From NCBI GenBank assembly GCA_037176885.1, contig JAWWNJ010000004.1, forward strand, positions 1,798,001 through 1,862,000: a DNA stretch of 64,000 nucleotides. Direction: 5' to 3'. The notes below the pieces were generated by a model. That model made no database searches, was not told the origin of the DNA, and worked only from the letters and a program-made list of their open reading frames with translations. Source of the stretch: Favolaschia claudopus (Eukaryota; Basidiomycota; Agaricomycetes; Agaricales; Mycenaceae). Made by a program: the position numbers and the translations under genes. The first letter of the stretch is position 1. Each line of letters opens with the position of its first letter. Shown in pieces: positions 23,359 to 33,161 of this stretch.

Positions 23359-25324
23359 ATGGCGCGCTCGAAGGTACTTCTGCCTCTGGAAAATGAATCC
23401 AGCCACTGCGAGAGCTGATATCTGGTTGTAGCGCCCTCTGAATTGCGCCAGTGACGTGCCGGACGAACTGTGGTCGCTCATCGGAAGTTTTGCTTCTCGC
23501 CAAACTGTTGCCCGACTCTGCTCCGTTTCCCAGTATTTCTATGTGTTGTTCTCGCCTTCGTTGTATTCGAACACCGTCGACCCTCCGCTCACTGCATCTC
23601 AATCTACTCTTCTTCTCCGAACGCTTGTCATTGGTACTTACTCCGAGCTCGAGTCGACATCGATCACCAAGCCCTCTCACAATCATCTTCACCCCGCAAG
23701 CCTCATCAAACAGCTTGGCTTGGTCGATCGTTATGGCCATGAATATCTGCGTGACAAGCATGAAATCTTTGAAATCTTCAGGGCATTGGAACAGCCCGCT
23801 CTTGCCGAAGGACTTCGCACTCTGCATTGGAGTTTGGTGGCAGGCATCGACGAGTTGGGTAGAATAATGGGCGTCGCAGGAAAATTTCCCCATCTCAAGG
23901 AGCTTTCGGTTTCCTCGAGAGGAAATCTAAACAATTTCAACGTCGGTCCTGACCTTTTCGTTGTTCTCTTTCAACTCACTCGAACGTCCAAGTTCGTGCA
24001 CATTCCGTGCCTTGAAGTTTTGCGCATCGAACTAGATTTAACGTCCGTTCTCGAGCATGGTAAGTTTGCGATGCGCTACTATGTGACTCGTTTTCATTCG
24101 GAACGCAGATATGGTATACGGGCTTGGAGACAAGTTATGCTTCAAATTTGCGGAGGCCATACAGATGCTGCCATGCTCATCTCCCCTTCTTCACGCTCTG
24201 CATCTGGACATCAAAATCCCTTTTTGGGAGGGTTTTGGATTTCCTGAAGACGGTTACCCTGATTTGATTGCTGCTCTCAACAGCATACGTCTTCCCATGC
24301 TGCTCGTATTCGACATCTCCGTGGATCTTGTTCCGGAAGACTTCTGGGACTATGGTACATCTCTTGATTACTTGCCACAAACAGACCTTGCACCATTTCT
24401 ACGTTCCCATCCTAGCCTCGTACATCTGACGCTAAATGTTCTGGGCACAAAATTGGATGAACAAGTCACATTCTTGCCTAAGCTTCGTTCTTTTTCCGGT
24501 TCTTTCGCTGAAGCTTCCCTCTTGTGTGCGCGGCAGCGTCATCTGCAAAAGTTAACGATCAAATTGGTTTACAAAGAGCGTTTTACTCCGCTTCCCTTGC
24601 CTCAATTCGCGATTGCCGAGCTAGGAGGCTGGTCCCTGACTCATCTTCGAATTTCCGCTTATGATGTTTTTGGACAATACATGAAATATACAGACGAGAT
24701 CTCTCCCACAACATTCCACGACCTCGCCTCTTCCCTCCCCAACCTTGTGGATCTGGATATCACAATCAGCCACCCCATGGTGAGTGACTGTTTATAGGAA
24801 ATTGAATCTTCAAAACCCATCTACGTTTTCTCAGAGAAAGTACCGGGACCATCTAACTAGTCTCACCGAGCTGCAGAGCCTGCGCATTCACCAGTACAGA
24901 ATTCGTTACCTTGGACCTCCAAATTGGCCGGCCCACCTTGTGTTCCCGTCCGACGAATATGTCGAAGAATTTGCATTCGTACTGCCTTCTCTGCCCCAGC
25001 TCACCCGCATCGAAATCAGTGTCATTGGCGACATCTCCCCCCTTTCCAAGCGTGACTGTAACCATAATCACGAATCCACCACAAGCCCTGACTGCGACTC
25101 TGACTGCGATGTTGTTTTCCCGGATATCTGTTGGGAGAGCCTGGGTGATACCCCAGACGTAACTGTGTCATATTCTTTCAGCGTATCGCGTCCTTCCAGT
25201 GGTGCCTGCCTTGTTTTGAATAGTGCTCATTTTGAGGACAGGTAGGCGGGAATTACCCGTATCTCTGCATTGACGCCGACTATTTTGTAGTTACACACGG
25301 GCTGCCGACAAGAAAAAACAATGA
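23359..25324 (+). CDS. F-box / LRR-like protein, copy B of a duplicated pair
   Basis: Same family as the minus-strand gene at 12.7-14.7 kb. Exon 1 is 15 nt (MARSK, 23359-23373) with a GTACTT donor; exon 2 starts at 23432 after a TTGTAG acceptor and opens RPLNCASDVPDELWSLIGSF. Then VARLCSVSQYFYVLFSPSLY, HPASLIKQLGLVDRYGHEYL, LRTLHWSLVAGIDELGRIMG, LCFKFAEAIQMLPCSSPLLH, FLRSHPSLVHLTLNVLGTKL and FVLPSLPQLTRIEISVIGDI. The gene may stop in frame at 25245 after SAHFEDR, or splice there (AG|GTAGGC) to a last exon ending RAADKKKQ at 25324; copy A has an equivalent donor. There is no stop or frameshift in the exons, so both copies look intact. Substrate unknown. Confidence 0.75.
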
Positions 25325-26179
25325 CCATGATTGTACTGCTTCCCATATCTCTGCTTTCTGATATGCCTATCCGGCAAGTTCACAACCTTTCCCCTGTTAT
25401 ACGGCTTCTCATTTTGTGCTGCTTCACAGCTGTCACAGTGATCGATGAGACTCTTCGTTGGTAGTGTATGTGTGCGTTCTCGCCCAAAGAACGATGCTGT
25501 AGTCAATACTTTCGAGCCAATATGTAGCGCTGCTCTGTCAATTTTCGATTGGAAGGACAATGCCCAAGGCATTGTCGGCTTTATTCGGCTAGCGCCACTT
25601 GATCTCGACCACAATAATTGAACTGTTCGTATTCTGCGGAATTAGAGCCTCCTGCTATAGGGTATCCTCCCGCTGTTATCTTCCAACTCCCCACCACACT
25701 CAATTATTCAACGATGCGGTTCAGTCAGGCTCCAACTTACCAGGTTTCAAGCTTCGTCAGCCTCCGTGGAGAGCGTCTCTGCTCAGCCTCCCCCATGTCC
25801 TCAAACGTTTACGGCAAACGCATTTGCACCACTTCCGGAATTAACCTGGAGCCGTTGCGAATTGCAAGACATTACTCGCGCCAAAGGCTTCCCATCTGCC
25901 TCAGTTCTGAATCTGGGTCTGATTGCTGAGCTACGTGACGTGCAGCTGGATTAATGGGTTCTCTATACCTACAGCGCCTGGAAAGACATGAGCAAGTAAG
26001 CTTTACCCACTGCGCGCCTGTTGCTACGGTACGCCCCGTGCGCGCCCAACGTTCGAGTGCGGCAGTGTCAAGCTCGCTAATCTTGCTGGATTCATGGTGC
26101 GATCAGTGATGCATATGCATCGCCCTACTCGATGTTTTAAAAAGAATGAGCGCTCTACTCTACTCAACTTACAACCCTC
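25325..26179. other. 855 bp gap between F-box copy B and arrestin copy B
   Basis: A plus-strand frame at 25766-25954 reads ELTWSRCELQDITRAKGF and VLNLGLIAELRDVQLD, then stops. It looks coding-like but I could not find a start or a joining exon, so it is not called. The rest is the promoter of the arrestin gene, with no repeat noticed. Confidence 0.3.
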
Positions 26180-27553
26180 ATGGCCGAATCCCTCTCCCTC
26201 CGCTTTCCAGATATTGTCCGCGTCGCTGGTGAAACACTACAAGGCCAAGTCGATGTCAACATCTCCACAGCCGTAGAGGACAAAATTGAGAACGTGCGAG
26301 TCAAGTTGCGCGGCTCTATCGTCACGTATGTTCTGCTCTTTCCAACTCCAGCGCCATCTACATCTTCGTCTGTAGGAAGGTCACAGAAACCAAACGCGAA
26401 TACGGTTCGGAGGGGCCAAAGAGCGAAACTCATTACAAGACAGAGAGAATTCAGGCAAGTCGTGCGGCTAATCTCGAATTCAAGTTCCAACCACCTTCTT
26501 GCAGGTCCTACACATTGACCAGCAGATCTGGGATCATTTCAATTCTCAGCCAGGCTCCGAAACCATTACATGTCCCTTCTCAATACAATTACCCCCAAAC
26601 TTGCCACCATCTTTCCATTATTCCCACCACAATCGCTCTGTGGTTGTCAGCTATTCTCTCGAGGTTGTTGGCTCGCGACATGGCGTCTTCCACGCTAATC
26701 GTCGCGTCCGGCGAATTTTCTCCGTTATTCCTGCTGCGAATCCGTTTGAATTAAATGCTGCCGTGGCGCTGAGACGGGGATGGAATGGTCCTTGGAAACC
26801 CATTGCAAACAACAGGCAACTGAGGCACACTATCTTTGGCGACTATTCTGAAGCTAAGATGGAGGTAAGCAGCAGATCCTAGGTTTGCTGGCAAATTCAA
26901 ACATTCGTTATAGCTCACCCTCCCCGATCTTCCGTCTTACCCAATGTATGTTGGCATCCCCTTCAGCCTTCACGTCATGACACGAACAAAACCTGTCCAT
27001 CACGACGACCTGGAGCACAAGCACGAGAAGCTGTTCCCTGCGCCGCCCGAGTCGCCTGTCGATATCAGTCTCGAACTTCATCTACGTGGCCATCTGCGCG
27101 CCAAAGGAGCGGTCGAGAATCTGGACGAAAAATACGACTTGAAAGGCGGCCTGGGTGATAAAGCAGCCGTTGCCACTATACGCGTCACCCACGACGAGCC
27201 GCAATGGACGCCCTCAACAGAACATTCCGATAAGGGCTCCTGGGCACGCGGGGTCCGCTTCGACGGCTTGATGACAATACCCTTCGCGCCAACATTCGCT
27301 GCACCAACAGCGGAATGGAACGTCAGTGAGCTTCCTACGGTTGACTATAACATGCTCATTAGCCCACCAGTATATGCTGAAATATGATATCAATTTCCCC
27401 GGTCCCGGAAACCACCTTGAACTGGAGTTCCCTCTCCATATTAATTCCGGTTGTGCCTGTCCTCCACCTCCCATGGCGCAATACACCCCAAATATCCCAT
27501 ACGTATACCCTCTGCCTGCAGGACCGCCCCCAGTTATGGCCTTCCCAGAGTAA
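26180..27553 (+). CDS. Arrestin-fold protein, copy B of a duplicated pair
   Basis: Opens MAESLSLRFPDIVRVAGETL then QGQVDVNIS and VRVKLRGSIVT, matching copy A (14962-16324). Then IDQQIWDHFNSQPGSETITC, FSIQLPPNLPPSFHYSHHNR, SYSLEVVGSRHGVFHANRRV, RRIFSVIPA and LTLPDLPSYPMYVGIPFSLH. The C-terminal arrestin strands are RFDGLMTIPFAPTFAAPTAE and YDINFPGPGNHLELEFPLHI. Four introns fall at places that match copy A. The tail ends VYPLPAGPPPVMAFPE, proline-rich but without PPxY. The first intron splits GSIVT from KVTETKREYG. It is probably an adaptor or cargo-binding protein of the endomembrane system, by fold only. Confidence 0.75.
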
Positions 27554-27804
27554 GCGTGTTTCGTTGTCATTTTTTTTCGCTCCATGCTCACAGCGGTCGG
27601 ACAGAGATTATTGGACTGGAAAGGATCACGACTGGGACGAAGACTCGTAGACGGTCGCCCCGTACGGTCGACAATGATACCCAACTCAGTTGTTCCATAT
27701 TATTCTTCCATGTTTCCTTCACGCTCGAGCGGAGTAGATTATATTATATACATTGCTGTAACGCTATGCACTGTTAGACGTTGAGTATTTTATCAAGGTT
27801 GGCG

Positions 27805-27832
27805 AAAACGCGTACCTAAAAACGCGTACCTA
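27805..27832. repeat. Perfect 14 bp tandem repeat containing ACGCGT
   Basis: The unit AAAACGCGTACCTA occurs twice back to back. Each copy holds ACGCGT, the MluI cell-cycle box bound by MBF in yeasts. It lies between two converging genes (arrestin copy B and MDM35), so it is not in an obvious promoter. Regulatory meaning is doubtful. Confidence 0.6.
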
Positions 27833-27866
27833 TTCTACGGATACAGTTGCAATCGTGCGGTCGAAG

Positions 27867-28234
27867 CTATTTCGAATCTTTCGATGGGGGCGCGGATGGT
27901 GGAAGTGGTTCACGCAGCGGGTGCTCCTCCCTAGCCTGTTGAAGCAAAGGCTCGATGCCTTTCTGCTTCACTGCATTCTGAGCGACCATGAGCTCGCTAA
28001 ATTCGAAAAGAACGGACAGAAACCACCAACCTGAATGCAATTTTGATACTCCGCATACACTTTGCCGCATCTTGTTTGGAACTCCTCCGCTTTCCGCTGG
28101 TAATGCGCGGTGCGTTGAGCCTCAGTAGCATTTGTAGCGAGGGAGGGTTCGAGATATTCCTCAAACCAAACATTGAAACACGAGTCATACTCTTGTTTGA
28201 GGGAAGTACATTGCGGAGAGAGACTGTCTGCCAT
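27867..28234 (-). CDS. MDM35: MDM35 / TRIAP1-like twin CX9C protein of the mitochondrial intermembrane space
   Basis: Partner of Ups1/PRELI lipid-transfer proteins, which move phosphatidic acid between mitochondrial membranes. The protein starts MADSLSPQCTSLKQEYDSCF with the first CX9C (C-TSLKQEYDS-C) and continues NVWFEEYLEPSLA, then the second CX9C in CGKVYAEYQNC. It ends LREPLPPSAPPSKDSK with the stop at 27867. One intron lies near 27972-28030. Length is about 85-90 residues, as usual. The four cysteines imply import and oxidation by the Mia40 pathway. An in-frame upstream ATG (28336) would add 34 residues that the family lacks, so I chose 28234. Confidence 0.92.
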
Positions 28235-28480
28235 GCCAGTGTGGAGGTTTAAGGAAAGGTGCAAATCGGCCGCGTCCACTTGCGGCACGAACGCGGTCAC
28301 GAGACACTGATCGCCGACTGCTGACAGCGCGTCCATAGTGCTAAAAGTTGTACTAAAAGAACGGATACAATTCTACAAAATCGGAGGGATCTCGGAGTCT
28401 ACATGACGGACGTATATACAAAACAACGAGAGTGCTACATACAATGATCGACATCCACAGCCAGATACTCCGGCCCTTTT

Positions 28481-29866
28481 TCACGCGTTCCAGCTCGACA
28501 AAGGAAAGCTATCCACCGCGTGCATCGTAGGAAAAAACGGAACCCTGAATTCCGAAGACGCAACACGAACCAGTCGCAACGTTGGCCCTCCGTCCCGCGC
28601 CTCCTCAGTCACCTCGTCCTTTGCGAAAGGATCGCTCGTAATCTCGGGAATGGCCGGAAAGGTGAACGAGTCCGGCGTGGAGGGTCCATCCGACACGGGC
28701 GAATACAAATCAGGCGCGACTGTACCCACAACATGAGGAGAGGTCTGAATATTCGGTGGTGGACCACGGCGACGGCCCACAGTACCCGACGAAGATAGCC
28801 CGGCGGGTTGCGACCTGGCCCGCCGGAGGATCTTCTTTATCCCTAGACCGCTGCGCAGCAGCTTACTGGCCACTGAGCGCCGCTGAGTAGTGCAAATAGA
28901 GGGCTTCGAGTGATTTGCGACGGGGATCCTGTACGTGAACCCAATGCCCCTCCCAATCTGCTCCACACCAGATGGCAGATCCACGATGGGCTCTGGCCGC
29001 TTGAGCCCAAGACCGGGTGTGCTAAGCGGACGTCGGAGCTTGCGCAGCTTATTGGTGGTAGCTTGCGTAGCCGAAAAGATAGAAAAGCGTTGCTCCTGTG
29101 CATGGATGGTTGAGGTGGAGCCACACTTTCGTAGTCTGGGCTGACGAGGGGCAGGGAGAGGCGGGCAAGGTAGAGCAAGCTTGAGAGCATCGCGCAACTC
29201 GAGGGGCGGAACGGATGAAGGGCAAGGCTGATCCTCTACGTCGTCCAGTGTCTCCCAGAACTGAGCCATTCGCTCGCGAGGGCTTAGCTCGCAAATGGTA
29301 GGAGAGGTAATGGCCGAGGGAGGTTGAGGGTACTCCTCTTCCTCGACGACTCGTTCGTCCAAGACGGTCGGCCGAAAGATCGGCGGTAGAAGATCCGGCG
29401 TTTGAATCGGCAAGCTTAATCGTGAGGAAAATGTACCAGGAGGATCTGGGGATGGGACGTCGACGGCCGGCGCCGACGTCACCGAGCTATTGCGGCGAGA
29501 AAGTAGGAACGATGTGCTCGGAGATTTCGACGGCAAAGACAGTCGCTTGAATGCATTCCGGCGGCTGCGTAGGTCTTCCATGGAGTGAGAGGAGCGGAAC
29601 GATGGTTTACGTTCACCGCTCAGGATTTCGTGATGGTCGGGGATGCGCTCCAAGCGCGACTGGAATGGAATTGCCTTGCTGGCCGTCTGCAATGTAAACG
29701 ATATATCGAGTGACGGGTCGAAACTGAGAGAAATTCGTGGAGCCGGGGGGAGTGGAAAGTCCTGGCTCGTGGGGCGTATTTTGGGGGAGGGTGTCCGAGA
29801 TAGGGCGGGAGGCGCTTCAATATCATAAGTATGGCGGTAGAGAGGGGTGGAGAACAGGGAGCTCAC
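28481..29866 (-). CDS. Hypothetical disordered Ser/Pro-rich protein, 461 residues
   Basis: A single long open frame without introns, unusual in this window. It is low-complexity, rich in Ser, Pro and Arg, with many SP and RSxS-type sites (RTPSPKIRPTSQ, RRNAFKRLSLPSKSPSTSF), which suggests a phosphorylated, disordered regulator or scaffold. Short ordered-looking parts are ELSPRERMAQFWETLDDVED, LELRDALKLALPCPPLPAP, and a basic segment VASKLLRSGLGIKKILRRA that could be a nuclear signal or membrane-binding helix. It ends AVDSFPLSSWNA. I recognise no domain. The opposite strand has only short frames. Confidence 0.7.
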   Translation of the reverse strand: MSSLFSTPLYRHTYDIEAPPALSRTPSPKIRPTSQDFPLPPAPRISLSFDPSLDISFTLQTASKAIPFQSRLERIPDHHEILSGERKPSFRSSHSMEDLRSRRNAFKRLSLPSKSPSTSFLLSRRNSSVTSAPAVDVPSPDPPGTFSSRLSLPIQTPDLLPPIFRPTVLDERVVEEEEYPQPPSAITSPTICELSPRERMAQFWETLDDVEDQPCPSSVPPLELRDALKLALPCPPLPAPRQPRLRKCGSTSTIHAQEQRFSIFSATQATTNKLRKLRRPLSTPGLGLKRPEPIVDLPSGVEQIGRGIGFTYRIPVANHSKPSICTTQRRSVASKLLRSGLGIKKILRRARSQPAGLSSSGTVGRRRGPPPNIQTSPHVVGTVAPDLYSPVSDGPSTPDSFTFPAIPEITSDPFAKDEVTEEARDGGPTLRLVRVASSEFRVPFFPTMHAVDSFPLSSWNA

Positions 29867-29950
29867 AAAGATTTTTCTGCCGGACAGCCTGCCAATCCCT
29901 ATGTGTAAATGGAAAGTGAGACAACGATCGGTGACGTTAAAACGCGTGGC

Positions 29951-31351
29951 CTACACAGAGGCGAAATAATCATGTTCCTTTATCCGCCTGATCGTCAATC
30001 GGAGAGCAGGATTCCGCTCAAGGCACTGGGAAAACGATCAGGGCTACGAAACTAGTCTATCGTAGAACGGACCTTTCCAATTAAATCCTTGGGCTCAACT
30101 GCCGTCAGATCGCCCCATATTATGTTACCACTCAATATTTGACTCCTGAAGGAGTCGAAGTCCTCCGCATCCACAACCGGGTTCTAGAATAGATCATTCT
30201 ACACATGGACAACTCGATTAGAGACGACTTACTGCGCCAGTGAGCAGGAAATGCAGCAGAACCCCGAAGGACCAGCAATCGACGGCAAAATCATGCCCCC
30301 AGTTCAGTACAAGTTCAGGGGCCTGGTACTCTACCGCCGGGGATGGGGTCGCTTCACACCGTGTGCCAATAGAGAGCACAGTGGCGTTACTGAAATTGGA
30401 CAACACCAAATGGCCGGTGCTGTCAAGGAATATGTTGAATGGGGTGAGGTTTCGGTGAACGATATGAGCGGTGTGCAAAGATGTCAGCCCCTCGACCTGA
30501 AGCTGATCAGGGAGGGCACGTTTGAGCCACTACAAACTCACAATTTCGCAGGCATAGAATAAAGTATCTGCATGCGATAGAGGTCCTGAACTTTGTACAA
30601 GGGTAGCGAGATTTTCATTCGAATGCGTTTCCTGAGCGATATTGTGAGCAGTTAAATTTGCCATTGAGGGAGATGACGCCACCGAAACCAAATAGATACG
30701 CCCTTCCTCTCCAGAGAACGTCCAAGACACATGTTCCACGAATATGGGGCATAAAGCGCGAAGTGATTCCATTACTGACTCTTCCGCATGTGCATGGGAG
30801 TTTAATGCTTTAATTACATAGACCTTGTTGCTGGAGCGCCTTCTGCAAAGCATGGGATAATCTGTGGTGGGTATGATATCGAAATCCGCAAGACTGACAG
30901 CCTGCTTGGGCTCTTCAGGTTCCTGCGGAGAGATCAAAGAGCTGCTGGCTTCGTTTGATGCCATGGATAATTCTTCTGTAATAGTGGGTAATGTGCTGTA
31001 TCGTTGCTGCTTAGGCGATAGAAACATTATTTCCTGAATTCAAAATCAATGGAGAACGAGGTCATAAGGAGTCATCGACTTACTGCGACATCGTCGTCGT
31101 CCCATTCAGGATCCACGTCCATAATATTCGAAAATTGCTACGGGATGATGTGAGAAGGATAGCGAGGGGAAAACGTACGCACATACCTCAACATCGTAAC
31201 TCATCTCGCTTTTCATACGCTGTTCGTAATCATCATCATTGGTGCCGTCGCCGTCGTCGTCGCCTTCCAATAGTCCCGAAAACGACTCCTAGAATGTCGT
31301 GGGTCGCTGCAACGGATCCAGACTGTGTTTGCAAACCGAAAAGGGTATCAT
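29951..31351 (-). CDS. Protein kinase-like protein, predicted pseudokinase
   Basis: Kinase fold with most catalytic residues lost. From the ATG at 31351: MIPFSESFSGLLEG, an acidic stretch, SEMSYDVEQFSNIMDVDPEW and EIMFLSPKQQRYSTLPTITE. The kinase part keeps the VAIK lysine (KVYVIKAL) but where the glycine loop should be it reads TTDYPMLCRRRSSNK. The catalytic loop is HIVHRNLTPFNIFL (HRD Asp replaced by Asn) and the DFG motif is LVLSNFSNA (Asp to Asn, Gly to Ser). APE is kept (YQAPELVLNWG), as are DCWSFGVLLHFLLTGA and the end of the lobe, DLIGK-CLERNPALRLTIRRI-KEHDYF, which I joined across an intron near 30020-30070. Stop at 29951-29953. The upstream exon structure is partly inferred. It is probably a scaffold or allosteric regulator, but the partner is unknown. 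Confidence 0.75.
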
Positions 31352-31797
31352 ATCCAAGGAGTCGATGTCGATGTGGGGTACGGCGGACGAAATCGTGGTC
31401 AAAGTGGTTGTCGACTAGTATGAACGCCTCAGTGCTACGAAACATTCCGCGCGTAGCAATACGCACGCCGCGCGAATCACACTGCTCGCCAAACGCCATC
31501 GCAGGATTCAGGTTTCGCGTCGTCCAGGGTGAATAGCCGGAGCGGGTTGCGGGTCAAGTACAAGAAAGGTATCGCGGGGAGAGGAGGGAGACCAAGATCG
31601 ACGCGTCGAGCGAACTTGAACACGCGCCGTTTACCTCATTTTGCTCCGTCCATTTCGGGTATCTTGAATTACTCAATTTGATTACTACTTTACTTACTTT
31701 TGCTATTACTTTGTGCCATTGTTCTACAGCTTCTCCGAGTCCAAGGTCAGGTCTCTGGAAGCTGATATTCAAAATCGCGCACATACAATTCATATCC
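31352..31797. other. Coding-like stretch upstream of the pseudokinase, not assigned
   Basis: On the minus strand there are two overlapping open frames with plausible composition: one reading LPAIPFLYLTRNPLRLFTLD and onward to DDAKPESCDGVW, another reading MFRSTEAFILVDNHFDHDFV. Neither could be joined in frame to the pseudokinase start at 31351 or to another gene. They may be 5' exons of the pseudokinase in a longer model or 3' UTR of panB. I make no gene call. Confidence 0.3.
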
Positions 31798-32849
31798 TCA
31801 GCTTTTCGCCATTTCCTCCACGAATTGTGTCCATTCTGTCTGGTCCATGGTGTAACTCTCCCGCTGAGGGTCTGGGAAGGAACCATCCTTGACGGCATTG
31901 GCGTAACTTTGCACTCCCACCTCCCGCGCTGTTTGCAAATTCGCAAACCTCCGCACAAATTTGGCCTTGTGGCCGAGCCAAGTGCCCATCGCATCGTCCC
32001 ATACAAGAACCTGCAAATGAGGTCAGGTAAGAATGAGCACAAGTCCCGACATTTATACCTGTCCGTCCGTCCAAGGGCCAGCTCCGATTCCAATGGTAGG
32101 AATGTTTACATGCTCGGTAATGTATCGACCAAGTTCCTTTGGTACAGCTTCAATCACCATCGAAAAAGCTCCAGCTCGCTCCAACAACCTCGCCGTCTGC
32201 ACCATGGCTTTTGCGTTGGAAGCATCTTTCCCTTGGACTTTATACCCAGAGAGCGATACATGTCTCTGGGGCAGAAGACCGATATGAGCCATGACGGGTA
32301 TTCCAATCGAGGTTAATCGATGCACAAGCTCGACAATCTCCTCGCCGCCCTCAATCTTCACGGCCTCTATCTGAGACTCGCGAATCATTCGGACTGCGTT
32401 GTTCACTGCGTCATTTATAGAACCATGATACGACCCAAAAGGCATGTCCGCGACAAGCATTGGATGGGTCGTCCCCCGCGCAACAGCACTTGCATGGTGA
32501 ATCATTTCGTCCAACGTGAGTTGCGTTGTCGATTTATAGCCCAAGCAGACCTGGGCCAGCGAGTCCCCCACAAGAGTGATCTCGATGGCAGGGTCAGACG
32601 AGCACGACACCGCAGTCGGGTAGTCGTATGCGGTCAGCATGGATATAGGTATTTTTGACGCCTTCATCGTCTGGAGTGTTTGAATGGTCACTTTCTCCCT
32701 CTCTAGTTTTCGTTAGACGTGGCAGCAGAGTCATAGTCAACAGACGCACTTTGAACGCGACCATCACTCTCCTTTGGACGGACACTCATCCACCGACGAT
32801 GCACTCGTATCGTCGGGGACGCAACTCGAGCAAGATATGTCCAAGACAT
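31798..32849 (-). CDS. panB: 3-methyl-2-oxobutanoate hydroxymethyltransferase (ketopantoate hydroxymethyltransferase)
   Basis: First committed step of pantothenate (vitamin B5) synthesis: transfers a hydroxymethyl group from methylene-THF to alpha-ketoisovalerate. The core reads TMKASKIPISMLTAYDYPTA, then ITLVGDSLAQVCLGY, HPMLVADMPFGSYHGS, AVKIEGGEEIVELVH, IPVMAHIGLLPQRHVSLSGY and GIGAGPWTDGQV-QVLVWDD. These hold the Mg-binding DS and the IGAG loop. The N-terminus (ATG at 32849), MSWTYLARVASPTIRVHRRW, is basic without acidic residues, as expected for a mitochondrial targeting peptide. Introns: near 32700-32752 (before KREKVTIQTL) and near 32012-32056. Stop at 31798-31800. The yeast homologue is Ecm31. 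It appears intact. Confidence 0.93.
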
Positions 32850-33161
32850 GGTGCAACCACAAGAGTCAGCCCATTCGACTGCCAAAAATTTAGAATGAAC
32901 CCATGTTTTACCGGACCACAGTTACCCGACCAAAAGCTGAAAGGGGCAGATTGCAAATGATCTTGATTCTCGTAAGCATAAATTTCCTTATTAGGCTTTT
33001 GGCGGTAGTGTTATGTCGCGCGACCACAAAAAATTGGCACGGATTCTGCGTGTTAGATTTCGAAGCATATTACGAGAAGAAAATTGATGCAATTCGACGA
33101 GAACTTGTTTATACAGTGCTAAAAGCGAAACAAAAACATACAAGCCCATAAAACAACCCAA

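Noticed and set aside
31135..31536. Plus-strand frame rich in Arg opposite the pseudokinase
   Set aside because: It is the complement of an acidic repeat in the pseudokinase exons and shows no motif.
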